Positions 23,650-31,577 of a stretch of 37,845 nt of DNA are shown here, in pieces. The notes beneath the pieces are model-generated. The model made no database searches. It was not told where the DNA came from and saw only the letters and a program-made list of their open reading frames with translations. Positions within the stretch are counted from its first letter, which is position 1. Each line of letters begins with the position of its first letter. Both the position numbers and the translations under genes were made by a program. Source of the stretch: an uncultured Eubacteriales bacterium (GTDB lineage Bacteria; Bacillota; Clostridia; Christensenellales; Aristaeellaceae); assembly GCA_900548145.1 (NCBI GenBank), contig URJB01000019.1, positions 1 through 37,845 of the forward strand, in the 5' to 3' direction.

Positions 23650-24906
23650 ATGCTGGGACTGAAACGGGGAACGGTGCTCCTTGCGCCCCATGAGACGGGC
23701 TGGGAAACCTATGCCGCGGAGACCATGAAACGGCTCCGGGCGGTTTTGGGGGATGCAGCTGTGGAGATGCAGCACGTGGGCAGCACCGCCGTTCCGACGA
23801 TTCAGGCCAAGCCGATCGTCGATCTGGCGGTAGCCGTCCGGCAGCTTTCAGATGTGGAGCCGCTGTTCCCGGCGTTGGAGGCACAGGGCTTTTATCACGC
23901 GGCCCATTGCGATAACGAGGGACAGATTCTGCTGGTCTGCGGCGATCTGGAAGCGGATACCCGAACCTGCCACATCCACGTGGTACGGGCGGGAAGCATG
24001 GAATGGCGCAATTATATCAATTTTCGGGATTATCTGAATTTCTACCCTAAGAAAGCGGCGGAATACGAAGCGTTGAAGCAGGAGCTTCAGCGGCGCTATC
24101 CCAACGACCGCAGCGCCTACACCGAGGGCAAAGCGGAATGGATCGCCTATGCCCTGCGCAAGGCGCTGGTCTGGTCGTTTCTGGGGGAGAAAGTCCATGT
24201 GGAGATGGATCGTCCCATCGGGACGGAGCATCCCAAGCACCCGGGGCTTTATTACCCCATCAATTACGGCTATGTTCCCGGCGTGCTGGGCGGCGACGGG
24301 GAGGAGCTGGACGTATATGTGCTGGGCGTTTCGGAACCCGTGCAGACTTTTGACGGGCGGGTGATCGGGATCGTTCACCGGCAGGACGACAACGAGGACA
24401 AGCTGGTCGCCGCACCGGACGGGAGAATCTTCGATCAGGCGCAGATCGCCCAGCAGGTGTATTTTCAGGAAAAATACTACCACAGCGAGGTAGAGCCGCT
24501 GTATCATCACTCCTGCGGCGTGATCCCCTTTCGGCGAGGCGAAAAAGGCTTCGAATATCTGCTGCTGCTCCAACGGGAGTCGAATACATGGAGCTTCCCC
24601 AAGGGCCATCAGGAAAGAGGGGAGACTGAGCGGGAAACGGTGCTTCGGGAGGCGTGGGAGGAAACCGGCTGCCGGGCGCGGCTGTTGGACGGCTTCCGGG
24701 AGGAGATCACCTACGCCATGGAGGACCGTAAGGGGCAGAAGCGGGTCACGCTGGTGCTGGGCCGTTTGGAGGGAGAATTGTCCCTTCGGGAGGAAGAGAT
24801 CGCCGCCGCCCGCTGGATGAGCGCCGAAGAAGCGCTGCCCCTTTTGCACAAAGGCTATCGGACGATTCTGGACAAAGCGGAGGAATTTTTGTCAAAACAG
24901 GGCTGA
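23650..24906 (+). CDS. GrpB - inorganic-pyrophosphatase-like - Nudix fusion protein
   Basis: The 418-residue protein joins three domains. Residues 1-175 are a GrpB (UPF0157, nucleotidyltransferase-like fold) domain with HVGSTAVPTIQAKPIVDLAV at 42-61. Residues about 182-286 look like a family I inorganic pyrophosphatase: YPINYGYVPGVLGGDGEELD with acidic residues at 216, 218 and 221, and DNEDKLVAAP with Asp250 and Lys251, the usual catalytic positions. Residues about 288-410 are a Nudix hydrolase with a perfect box from Gly319 to Cys341 (Glu325, Arg333, Glu334, Glu337, Glu338). Its surrounding sequence resembles diadenosine tetraphosphate hydrolases. A plausible role is removal of an unusual nucleotide with destruction of the released pyrophosphate; this is inference. 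AAGGGGGAG precedes ATG 23650. No frameshift is seen at the joints. Confidence 0.85.
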   Translation: MLGLKRGTVLLAPHETGWETYAAETMKRLRAVLGDAAVEMQHVGSTAVPTIQAKPIVDLAVAVRQLSDVEPLFPALEAQGFYHAAHCDNEGQILLVCGDLEADTRTCHIHVVRAGSMEWRNYINFRDYLNFYPKKAAEYEALKQELQRRYPNDRSAYTEGKAEWIAYALRKALVWSFLGEKVHVEMDRPIGTEHPKHPGLYYPINYGYVPGVLGGDGEELDVYVLGVSEPVQTFDGRVIGIVHRQDDNEDKLVAAPDGRIFDQAQIAQQVYFQEKYYHSEVEPLYHHSCGVIPFRRGEKGFEYLLLLQRESNTWSFPKGHQERGETERETVLREAWEETGCRARLLDGFREEITYAMEDRKGQKRVTLVLGRLEGELSLREEEIAAARWMSAEEALPLLHKGYRTILDKAEEFLSKQG

Positions 24907-24953
24907 ACGGACAAAATTCCCCTTTTCACGCCAAAAACCCGCCCCGGAAACCC

Positions 24954-24982
24954 TTGTATTTCCTGCAGTGATGTGGTATACT
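24954..24982 (+). promoter_or_regulatory. promoter of the rimP-infB operon
   Basis: TTGTAT (24954-24959), 17 bases, TATACT (24977-24982). It leaves a leader of about 245 bases before rimP. Confidence 0.8.
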
Positions 24983-25236
24983 GACCCTGCCTTTCATTCG
25001 AAGGCAGGTTTCTGGTACCATTTCGACGAAGGATTACAGAAAGAAGGGTTTTCGAAAAGAGTGGGTATCGCTTTTCTTTTCTGCTTGAAGGCAAGTGACA
25101 GCATCGCGGCCGTGGGTTTCCCGGGTCGCTGTTTGCAAGCCGCAAAAGCAAAAGGACAGAAGCGATAACGGCCGCTTTTTTTGTTGCATTCTTCCCGTTT
25201 CCGCTAAACAGAGCACTACCGGAGGATGAATGACGG
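24983..25236 (+). promoter_or_regulatory. structured leader with possible attenuator upstream of rimP
   Basis: No gene lies in this stretch. CTGCCTT/AAGGCAG forms an early hairpin near 24988-25008. TATCGCTT (25066-25073) can pair with AAGCGATA (25160-25167). GCGGCCG (25106-25112) can pair with CGGCCGC (25169-25175), which is followed by T7, a terminator-like end. The same GGCC can instead pair locally (GGCC-GT-GGG with CCC-G-GGTC, about 25108-25126, enclosed by GACAGC/GCTGTT). The two foldings exclude each other, as in an attenuator. NusA or another product of the operon is an obvious candidate regulator; this is inference. Confidence 0.5.
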
Positions 25237-25776
25237 ATGGCAAAGAAAAAAATGACCGCGTCCCGTAGCGCCGTTCAGGACGTGGAACGGCTGGCTCAGC
25301 GGCTAGCCGATGAACAGGGCGTGGAGCTGGTGGAGGTCTCCCTGCAGAAGGAAAGCCGGGGCAAATGCCTGCTGGTATTTATCGACCGGGAGGGCGGCAT
25401 CGGGCTGGACGACTGCGAGAAATATCACCGGGCGCTACAGCCACTAGTGGAGGATGTGGATTACGACATCATGGAGGTCTCCAGCGCGGGCATGGATCGC
25501 CCCATCAAGACCCGGCGGGATTTTGAGAAAAACCGGGACGCGCTGGTGGAAGTCCGGCTGTTTGCCGCGCAGAACGGCTCCAAGCTGTATCAGGGCCTTC
25601 TGAAGGACTTTACCGACGAGGAAGTCGTGCTGCAGCCCGCGGAGGGCGAACTGCTTTCCTTCCCCCGGAAGGCCGTGGCCATCGTCAAGCCTGTGATCGA
25701 CTTTGACGAGGACGACCTTCCCGACGATGGCGGAGAAGTGCTGGACGGCGATTTTTCCGAGATGGAATTTGAATAA
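25237..25776 (+). CDS. rimP: ribosome maturation factor RimP
   Basis: The 179-residue product is needed for 30S subunit maturation. The N-terminal domain (VERLAQRLADEQGVELVEVSL, LLVFIDREGGIGLDDCEKYHR) and the segment YDIMEVSSAGMDRPIKTRRDFE, with the family's SSPG-like motif changed to SSAGMDRP, are diagnostic. The last 25 residues are an unusually acidic tail. It heads the nusA-infB operon in the standard Firmicute order. Confidence 0.95.
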   Translation: MAKKKMTASRSAVQDVERLAQRLADEQGVELVEVSLQKESRGKCLLVFIDREGGIGLDDCEKYHRALQPLVEDVDYDIMEVSSAGMDRPIKTRRDFEKNRDALVEVRLFAAQNGSKLYQGLLKDFTDEEVVLQPAEGELLSFPRKAVAIVKPVIDFDEDDLPDDGGEVLDGDFSEMEFE

Positions 25777-25815
25777 AAAACAGATCGAAATATCATGAAA
25801 CAGGAGTAAGAAGCA

Positions 25816-27081
25816 ATGAGGGTTACGAAAAAGAATCAGCAGCAGAACGGACACCGGGAGATCGTGGACGCGGTCAAAGCGCTGTGCGCCGAAAAGGATA
25901 TCGAGCCGGAGGTTCTCTTCAGCGCGATTGAGGAGGCCATGAAGGCCGCCTACAAAAAGAACGTCTCCCGGGACGAGGACGCGCCCAGCAACCTGTCCGT
26001 CACCATGGATCGCAATACCGGCGACGTGCACGTGTTCGCCCGCAAGACCATCACCGACGATGTGGAGGATCCCGCCAATCAGATCACGCTGGAGGAAGCG
26101 CTGAAGATCCGCCGCGACTATCGGATGGGCGATATCGCCGAGATCGACGTGACCCCGAACGGCTTCCTGCGCACCGCCGCCCAGACCGCCAAGCAGGTCA
26201 TCATGCAGCGGATCCGCGAAGCGGAGCAGGGCCGCATCTATGAGGAATACTCCGACAAGGAGAACGAGATCCTCACCGCCATCGTGCAGCGGGTGGAGCC
26301 CAAGGGCGTGTATGTGGAGCTGGGCCGCACCGAGGGCATCATGGAGCCCAGCGAATATATGCCCGGCGAGGAATATCACATCGACGACCACATTAAAGTA
26401 TATGTGCTGGAAGTGAACCGCACCGGCCGTGAAATGCTCCACGGGCCGCAGGTTCGCGTCAGCCGCATTCATCCCGGACTGGTGAAGCGCCTGTTCGAGA
26501 TGGAAGTGCCGGAGATCGCTGCGGGCGTGGTACAGATCAAGTCCATCGCCCGGGAAGCTGGCAGCCGCACCAAAATGGCCGTCCATTCCACTGAGGTCAC
26601 CATCGACCCCGTGGGCGCCTGCGTCGGCCCCCGCGGCAACCGCGTGGAAAAAGTGGTGGAAGAACTGAAGAACGAGAAGATCGACATCATCAAGTGGTCC
26701 GCCGATCCCGCCGAGTTCATCGCCAACGCCCTGAACCCCGCCCACGTGCTCAGCGTGTTCATCTCCGATACGGAGAAGGCCTGCCGCGTGGTGGTGCCGG
26801 ATAATCAGCTGAGCCTCGCCATCGGCAAGGAAGGACAGAACGCCCGTCTGGCTGCCAAGCTCACCGGCTGGCGCATCGATATCAAGAGCCAGAGTCAGGC
26901 CGCCGAAATGTTCGACCTGCCCGCCGACGATCAGCCGATGGAAGAAAATCTTGCCATGGGCTATCAGGCGTTGTACAATGAGCCTGCCACTCCGGAAGCC
27001 ATGGCCGAATCCGGTCTGCCGGAGCTGCGCGACCTGCCGCTGGAACTGAGCGGCGACGATGAGGACGACGACACGCTGTAA
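25816..27081 (+). CDS. nusA: transcription termination/antitermination factor NusA
   Basis: The 421-residue product has the N-terminal RNA-polymerase-binding domain (to about 130), an S1 domain (about 137-200, ILTAIVQRVEPKGVYVELGR), and two KH domains (about 225-350, with VGPRGNRVEKVVEELKNEKI and AIGKEGQNARLAAKLTGWRI). As in other Gram-positive NusA proteins it lacks the acidic repeats of E. coli, but it carries about 60 extra C-terminal residues ending in an Asp/Glu run. CAGGAGT precedes the ATG. It modulates pausing and termination and is a candidate regulator of the operon leader. Confidence 0.97.
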   Translation: MRVTKKNQQQNGHREIVDAVKALCAEKDIEPEVLFSAIEEAMKAAYKKNVSRDEDAPSNLSVTMDRNTGDVHVFARKTITDDVEDPANQITLEEALKIRRDYRMGDIAEIDVTPNGFLRTAAQTAKQVIMQRIREAEQGRIYEEYSDKENEILTAIVQRVEPKGVYVELGRTEGIMEPSEYMPGEEYHIDDHIKVYVLEVNRTGREMLHGPQVRVSRIHPGLVKRLFEMEVPEIAAGVVQIKSIAREAGSRTKMAVHSTEVTIDPVGACVGPRGNRVEKVVEELKNEKIDIIKWSADPAEFIANALNPAHVLSVFISDTEKACRVVVPDNQLSLAIGKEGQNARLAAKLTGWRIDIKSQSQAAEMFDLPADDQPMEENLAMGYQALYNEPATPEAMAESGLPELRDLPLELSGDDEDDDTL

Positions 27082-27117
27082 GCCGCCTATTTCATTCCAA
27101 AGAAGGAGGGCCTTCGG

Positions 27118-27408
27118 ATGCCCGTAAAGCCGAAGAAAATTCCGATGCGCATGTGCGTGGGCTGCCGGCAGATGAAGCCCAAGAAAGAGCTTTTGCGCGT
27201 AGTGCGTTCGCCGGAGGGAGAGGTCAGTCTGGATCCCACCGGGAAAAAGCCCGGCCGGGGCGCGTACTGCTGCTACAGCGCCGACTGTCTAAAGCGGGCG
27301 CTGAAACAGGGCCAGCTGGATCGCCAGCTGGAGGTGAAGTTGACCCCGGAGGTCAATCAGAGCCTGACCGAGACCATGAATCGTCTGCTGGAGGAAAGCA
27401 AGGCATGA
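27118..27408 (+). CDS. ylxR: YlxR-family RNA-binding protein
   Basis: The 96-residue product has the DUF448 signature: RMCVGCRQMKPKKELLRVVR and PGRGAYCC, with conserved Cys and basic residues. Family members bind RNA and have been linked to RNase P and to gene regulation in Bacillus. It is always found between nusA and infB. The stop overlaps the next start (ATGA). Confidence 0.95.
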   Translation: MPVKPKKIPMRMCVGCRQMKPKKELLRVVRSPEGEVSLDPTGKKPGRGAYCCYSADCLKRALKQGQLDRQLEVKLTPEVNQSLTETMNRLLEESKA

Positions 27409-27719
27409 ACGAAACTGCGGAGGAAAGGGCACTGTCCTTTCTGGGCCTGTGTATGCGGGCCGGTCAGGTGGTCAGCGGTCAGGAAGCCTGCGTTGCCGCC
27501 ATTCGCGGCGGCGAATGCGCTTTGGCGCTGCTGGACGCGGGCGCGTCCGAAAACACGCTCAAGCGGGTGGAGGACGCCTGTGCCAGTCATCAGGTGCCGC
27601 TTTACCGTATCAGCCCCGGCGCGCTGGGGCACGCGATCGGCAAGCCCGGACGAATGGTGATCTCCGTCCCCGCCGGGCGAATGGCCGATAAACTCCTGAC
27701 TTATTTTCAGGAACATTGA
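27405..27719 (+). CDS. L7Ae/YlxQ-family ribosomal protein
   Basis: The 104-residue product is a small kink-turn-binding protein of the L7Ae/L30e/S12e group (YlxQ). LGLCMRAGQVVSGQEACVAAI and LALLDAGASENTLKRV are the recognisable elements. Start ATG 27405 follows GGAGGAAAG and overlaps ylxR. It likely associates with ribosomal or other k-turn RNA; its precise partner is not established. Confidence 0.92.
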   Translation: MNETAEERALSFLGLCMRAGQVVSGQEACVAAIRGGECALALLDAGASENTLKRVEDACASHQVPLYRISPGALGHAIGKPGRMVISVPAGRMADKLLTYFQEH

Positions 27720-27762
27720 CAGTCCCCGCGGACTGTAAAATACATGGGGGTGCAAGGGGTAC

Positions 27763-30700
27763 ATGACCAAAGTAAAGCTCAAGGATGCAACGAGGGAACT
27801 GTTGAAGGGCGCGGAAGAAACGTTGAGCAAGCTCTCCGGGATGCGCAAGAATGCGGATGCTCTGGCGCAGCTGGCGAAAAAGCAGGAGAACCAGTTTGCC
27901 CGGGAGGAGGAGCGCCGCCGCGCCGAAGAAAAGCAGGCGGAGCAGGCGCGGCTGATCAGTCAGCACGCCAAGGCCTTCACCATGCCTGACACGGATGACG
28001 AGCCCAAGCCCGTTCAGACCGCGCCTGCGCCGAAGGCGGAAGAAAAGCCCGTCACGGAGAAAGCGCCCGTTAAGGCGGAAGCTCCTGCCAAGCCCGCCGC
28101 TCCCGTCAAAGCGGAAGCGTCCGAAACCAAAAAAGAAGCGTCCCCTGCGCCGAAGACGGAAGAAAAAACCGTCCCGGCAGCAGCCCCCAAGGCAAAGGAA
28201 GAAAAGAAGGAGCCTGCTCCCGCACCCGTGAAGCAGGAGGAGAAACAGCCCGTGCAAAAGCTGGAAGAGAAACAAAAGGTTCAGGAAGAAAAGAAGCCCG
28301 CTCCCGCCGCAGCCCCCCAGACGGCGAAGGAGAACGCGGCCAAACCCGAAAAGCCCGCTCAGGCTGCGCCTGCCCCGGCACAGTCTGCCAGCGTCAAAGC
28401 AGCGCCCCAGCAGCATAACGCTCCGGCGCAGCCCACTGCTGCCCGTCCGGCGGCGCAGAGGCCTGCTCCCGCATCCCAGCAGGCTCCGCGGCCCGTGCAG
28501 CAGCAGGCCCGGCCCGTTCCCCAGCAGGGCGCGCGTCCTGTGGGCAACGGTCCCCGTCCCGCCGGCCCCTATGGCCGTCCCGCGAATCCGCAGGGCCCGT
28601 ATGGCCGTCCTGCCAATCCGCAGGGTCCGTATGGCCGCCCGGCGAATCCGCAAGGCTCGTATGGCCGTCCTGCCAATCCGCAGGGTCCGTATGGCCGCCC
28701 GGCGAACCCGCAAGGCCCGTATGGCCGTCCTGCCAATCCGCAGGGCCCGTATGGCCGTCCTGCGAACCCGCAAGGCCCCTATGGCCGTCCTGCCAATTCG
28801 CAAGGCCCGTATGGCCGTCCTGCCAATCCGCAGGGCGGAGCGCAGCGCCCCGCAGGCGGCTTCGGCCGTCCGGCTGGCGGCAACCGTCCTCCCATGGGCG
28901 GAGGACGCTCCAAGCCCTCCGTTGATCTGGCTCCCGTGATGGAGAAGGAGCGGGTCAGCAATTATGACCCCAACAAGAAGAACTATGTCCGTCAGCATGA
29001 CCCGGAGCGCGTGGCCAAAAACCGCAAGCAGCTGGCCCGGGATCAGTTCAACGGCTACGACGACGACGTGGTGCGCGGCGGCCGCCGGGCCCGGGTCAAG
29101 AAACCCAGCGCCCAGCAGCTGATGGCTCCCATCAAGATCGAAAAGGCCTACATGACCGCCGAGACCATCACCGTCAAGGACCTGACCGAGCGTATCGGCA
29201 AGCCCGCCGGTGAGATTCTCAAGAAGCTGCTGATGCTGGGCGTGATGGCCAACATCAACAGCGAACTGGACTACGATACCGCCAGTCTGGTCTGCAGCGA
29301 CTTCGGCGTGACGCTGGAGCTGAATCTGGCCAAGACCGCCGAGGACGACCTGAAGGAGACCGACTTCGAGGACGCCGAGGAAGATCTGGTCACCCGTCCC
29401 CCCGTGGTCACCATCATGGGCCACGTCGACCACGGCAAGACCTCGCTGCTGGACTACATCCGTCATTCTCACGTGACTGCCGGCGAAGCGGGCGGCATTA
29501 CCCAGCATATCGGCGCGTATACCGTCACCATCGACGGCCGTGTTATTACCTTCCTCGATACCCCCGGCCACGAGGCCTTCACCGCCATGCGCGCCCGCGG
29601 CGCCATGTGCACCGACATTGCCGTGCTGGTGGTGGCGGCGGACGACGGCGTGATGCCCCAGACCATCGAGGCCATTAACCACGCCAAGGCGGCCGAAGTG
29701 CCGATCATCGTCGCTATCAACAAGATGGATAAGCCGGGCGCGAGCCCCGACCGCATCAAGCAGGATCTGACCAACTACGGTCTGGTCTGTGAGGACTGGG
29801 GCGGCGATACCATCATGGTGCCCGTCAGCGCCCTTACCGGCGAAGGCGTGGATAACCTGCTGGAAATGATCCTGCTGGAGGCGGATGTGCGCGAGTTGCG
29901 CGCCAACCCCAACCGCATGGCCAAGGGCGTTATTATCGAGGCCAAGCTGGATAAGGCCCGCGGCCCGCTGGCCACCGTTCTTCTGCAGAACGGTACGCTG
30001 CATGTGGGCGACAACGTGGTAGCCGGTCTGGCCAGCGGCCGCGTCCGCGCCATGGTCAACGACAAGGGCGAGCGGGTGAAGTCCGCCGGTCCCTCCATGC
30101 CTGTGGAAATTTCCGGCTTCACGGATGTTCCCAGTGCGGGTGACGAAATGATGGCCGTGGAAGACGACCGTCTGGGCCGTCAGGTGGTGGAGGAGCGCCG
30201 CGACAAGCTGAAGGCCGCCCGGGTGGCTTCCTCCACCAAGGTGTCGCTGGATAACCTGTTCAGCCGCATCGACCAGAGCAAGATGACCACCCTGAACCTG
30301 ATCGTCAAGGCCGACGTACAGGGCAGCGTGGAGGCCGTCAAGCAGGCGCTGGAGAAGCTGAGCAACGATCAGGTGCGCGTCCGCGTGCTGCACAGCGCCG
30401 TTGGCGCCGTTACCAAGGACGACGTGAACCTTGCCTCCGCCTTCGACGCGATCATCATCGGCTTCAACATCCGCCCGGACAACAACGCCAAGGAAGCGGC
30501 GGATCGCGAGGGCGTGGACATTCGTCTGTATCGCGTCATTTATCAGGCCATCGAGGACATCGAAAAGGCCATGAAGGGTCTGCTGGCTCCCGAATACAAG
30601 GAAGTCCTACTGGGCCATGCCGAGGTGCGCAACACCTTCCGCATCACCGGCGCGGGCACCGTGGCAGGCTGCTACGTGCAGGACGGCAAGATGCAGCGCA

Positions 30701-30891
30701 ACGCGCAGGTACGTCTGCTCCGCGACAACATTGTGGTTTACGAAGGCAAGCTGAACAGCCTGAAGCGCTTCAAGGACGACGCGAAGGAAGTGGCTGCGGG
30801 CTACGAGTGCGGCATCAGCTTCGACGGCTACAACGACATCAAAGAGGGCGACATCATCGAGTGCTTCATCATGGAAGAAATCGAACGCTGA
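27763..30891 (+). CDS. infB: translation initiation factor IF-2 with long repeat-rich N-terminus
   Basis: The product has 1042 residues, long for a Firmicute IF-2. Residues about 80-265 are Ala/Pro/Lys/Glu-rich and low-complexity, and about 267-356 hold nine copies of a ten-residue repeat QGPYGRPANP. The conserved part starts with an IF2_N domain near 460-510. The GTPase follows, with GHVDHGKT (about 553-560), DTPGHEAF and NKMDK, then the beta-barrel and C-terminal domains that bind fMet-tRNA. It delivers the initiator tRNA to the 30S subunit. The ribosome site (GGGGTGCAAGGGG) is not strong. The reading frame is intact throughout the repeats. Confidence 0.97.
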   Translation: MTKVKLKDATRELLKGAEETLSKLSGMRKNADALAQLAKKQENQFAREEERRRAEEKQAEQARLISQHAKAFTMPDTDDEPKPVQTAPAPKAEEKPVTEKAPVKAEAPAKPAAPVKAEASETKKEASPAPKTEEKTVPAAAPKAKEEKKEPAPAPVKQEEKQPVQKLEEKQKVQEEKKPAPAAAPQTAKENAAKPEKPAQAAPAPAQSASVKAAPQQHNAPAQPTAARPAAQRPAPASQQAPRPVQQQARPVPQQGARPVGNGPRPAGPYGRPANPQGPYGRPANPQGPYGRPANPQGSYGRPANPQGPYGRPANPQGPYGRPANPQGPYGRPANPQGPYGRPANSQGPYGRPANPQGGAQRPAGGFGRPAGGNRPPMGGGRSKPSVDLAPVMEKERVSNYDPNKKNYVRQHDPERVAKNRKQLARDQFNGYDDDVVRGGRRARVKKPSAQQLMAPIKIEKAYMTAETITVKDLTERIGKPAGEILKKLLMLGVMANINSELDYDTASLVCSDFGVTLELNLAKTAEDDLKETDFEDAEEDLVTRPPVVTIMGHVDHGKTSLLDYIRHSHVTAGEAGGITQHIGAYTVTIDGRVITFLDTPGHEAFTAMRARGAMCTDIAVLVVAADDGVMPQTIEAINHAKAAEVPIIVAINKMDKPGASPDRIKQDLTNYGLVCEDWGGDTIMVPVSALTGEGVDNLLEMILLEADVRELRANPNRMAKGVIIEAKLDKARGPLATVLLQNGTLHVGDNVVAGLASGRVRAMVNDKGERVKSAGPSMPVEISGFTDVPSAGDEMMAVEDDRLGRQVVEERRDKLKAARVASSTKVSLDNLFSRIDQSKMTTLNLIVKADVQGSVEAVKQALEKLSNDQVRVRVLHSAVGAVTKDDVNLASAFDAIIIGFNIRPDNNAKEAADREGVDIRLYRVIYQAIEDIEKAMKGLLAPEYKEVLLGHAEVRNTFRITGAGTVAGCYVQDGKMQRNAQVRLLRDNIVVYEGKLNSLKRFKDDAKEVAAGYECGISFDGYNDIKEGDIIECFIMEEIER
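28561..28830 (+). repeat. nine tandem 30-bp repeats inside infB
   Basis: Nine consecutive 30-base units encode ATGGCCG-centred copies of the decapeptide GPYGRPANPQ. One unit has Ser for Pro in the first position (28651-28680) and one has Ser for the last Pro (28771-28800). Unit starts alternate CAG/CAA and TCC/CCC, which suggests expansion by a 60-base double unit. Confidence 0.95.
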
Positions 30892-31013
30892 CCAGGGGTA
30901 GTACCCCTGGACCCCGGACTGCGCGGCACTGCCTCGCAGGGGGGAGAAGCGTGCGGAGTTGGCTGGGTTTTACCGCCGTCGGGCGGAAGGCCCTCCGGCT
31001 CGCGGGTTTGGGT
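30892..31013 (+). repeat. dispersed GC-rich intergenic repeat, copy A
   Basis: It starts one base after the infB stop with a perfect palindrome CCAGGGGTA-G-TACCCCTGG (30892-30910). From 30919 on it aligns base by base with the right edge of the window (37745 onward): the start CTGCGCGG, then GCAGGGG, and a shared core GGGTTTTACCGCCG near 30965-30978 followed by a GGCTCGC block. It is not coding. Confidence 0.7.
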
Positions 31014-31202
31014 AGAGAGATCATCAATCCCGCTGTCCAAAGCGGCGAAAAAGCTGCGCTTTGAGAAACGTTCGTTTGAATTTGCGTGAAGCATGAATTG
31101 CAGGTTTGCTTATTTTGGCCGCGCGCTGCGCGGCCAATTTTGGAATAGGGGGAAGGACGGGCCTTCCCCGATAGAACCTTTGCTGCCAAAGGAGGAAAGG
31201 CA
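31014..31202 (+). other. infB-rbfA spacer with two hairpins
   Basis: This completes a 311-base gap without genes. TTGGCCGCG (31115-31123) pairs perfectly with CGCGGCCAA (31129-31137) and is followed by TTTT, a terminator-like shape. GGGGAAGG (31149-31156) pairs with CCTTCCCC (31162-31169). The rbfA ribosome site AGGAGG follows at 31191-31196. Whether infB transcription continues into rbfA is therefore uncertain. Confidence 0.6.
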
Positions 31203-31577
31203 TTGAGTTATCAGCGTATTGACCGCATCAGCGAGCAGGTTCGCCGGGAGGTGGATCGCATTATCCGGGAAGACCTGTCCGATCCGCGCATTCAGGGCAC
31301 CTACAGCGTCACCCGAGCGGACGTGACCCGCGACCTGCGCTATGCCAAAATTTACGTCAGCATTCTGGAAGAAGAGAACCGCAAGCCCATGATGGCCGCG
31401 TTGAAAAAGGCTGCCGGGTTTGTGCGTCACCAGCTGGGCGAGCAGATGATTATCCGCTACGCGCCGGAAATTCTTTTCGAGCTGGACAACAACATTGAAT
31501 ACGGCATTCACATTGCGTCTGTTTTGAAGCAGGTACAGGCGGAAGAAGACGCCGGGGAGGAATCCGATGAGGAGTGA
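31203..31577 (+). CDS. rbfA: ribosome-binding factor A
   Basis: The 124-residue KH-type protein is required for late 30S maturation and cold adaptation. RISEQVRREVDRIIREDLSDPRI and VTRADVTRDLRYAKIYVSIL are typical. It starts with TTG six bases after AGGAGG; no ATG fits. The acidic tail of about 12 residues overlaps the next gene by 11 bases. Confidence 0.95.
   Translation: MSYQRIDRISEQVRREVDRIIREDLSDPRIQGTYSVTRADVTRDLRYAKIYVSILEEENRKPMMAALKKAAGFVRHQLGEQMIIRYAPEILFELDNNIEYGIHIASVLKQVQAEEDAGEESDEE

Noticed and set aside
28561..28830. 30-base periodicity that could suggest a CRISPR array
   Set aside because: The units are contiguous without unique spacers, keep the reading frame of infB, and encode a regular decapeptide.
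27610..30393. 927-codon open frame on the minus strand
   Set aside because: It is antisense to infB, and its repeat-rich composition is only the mirror of the IF-2 repeats.
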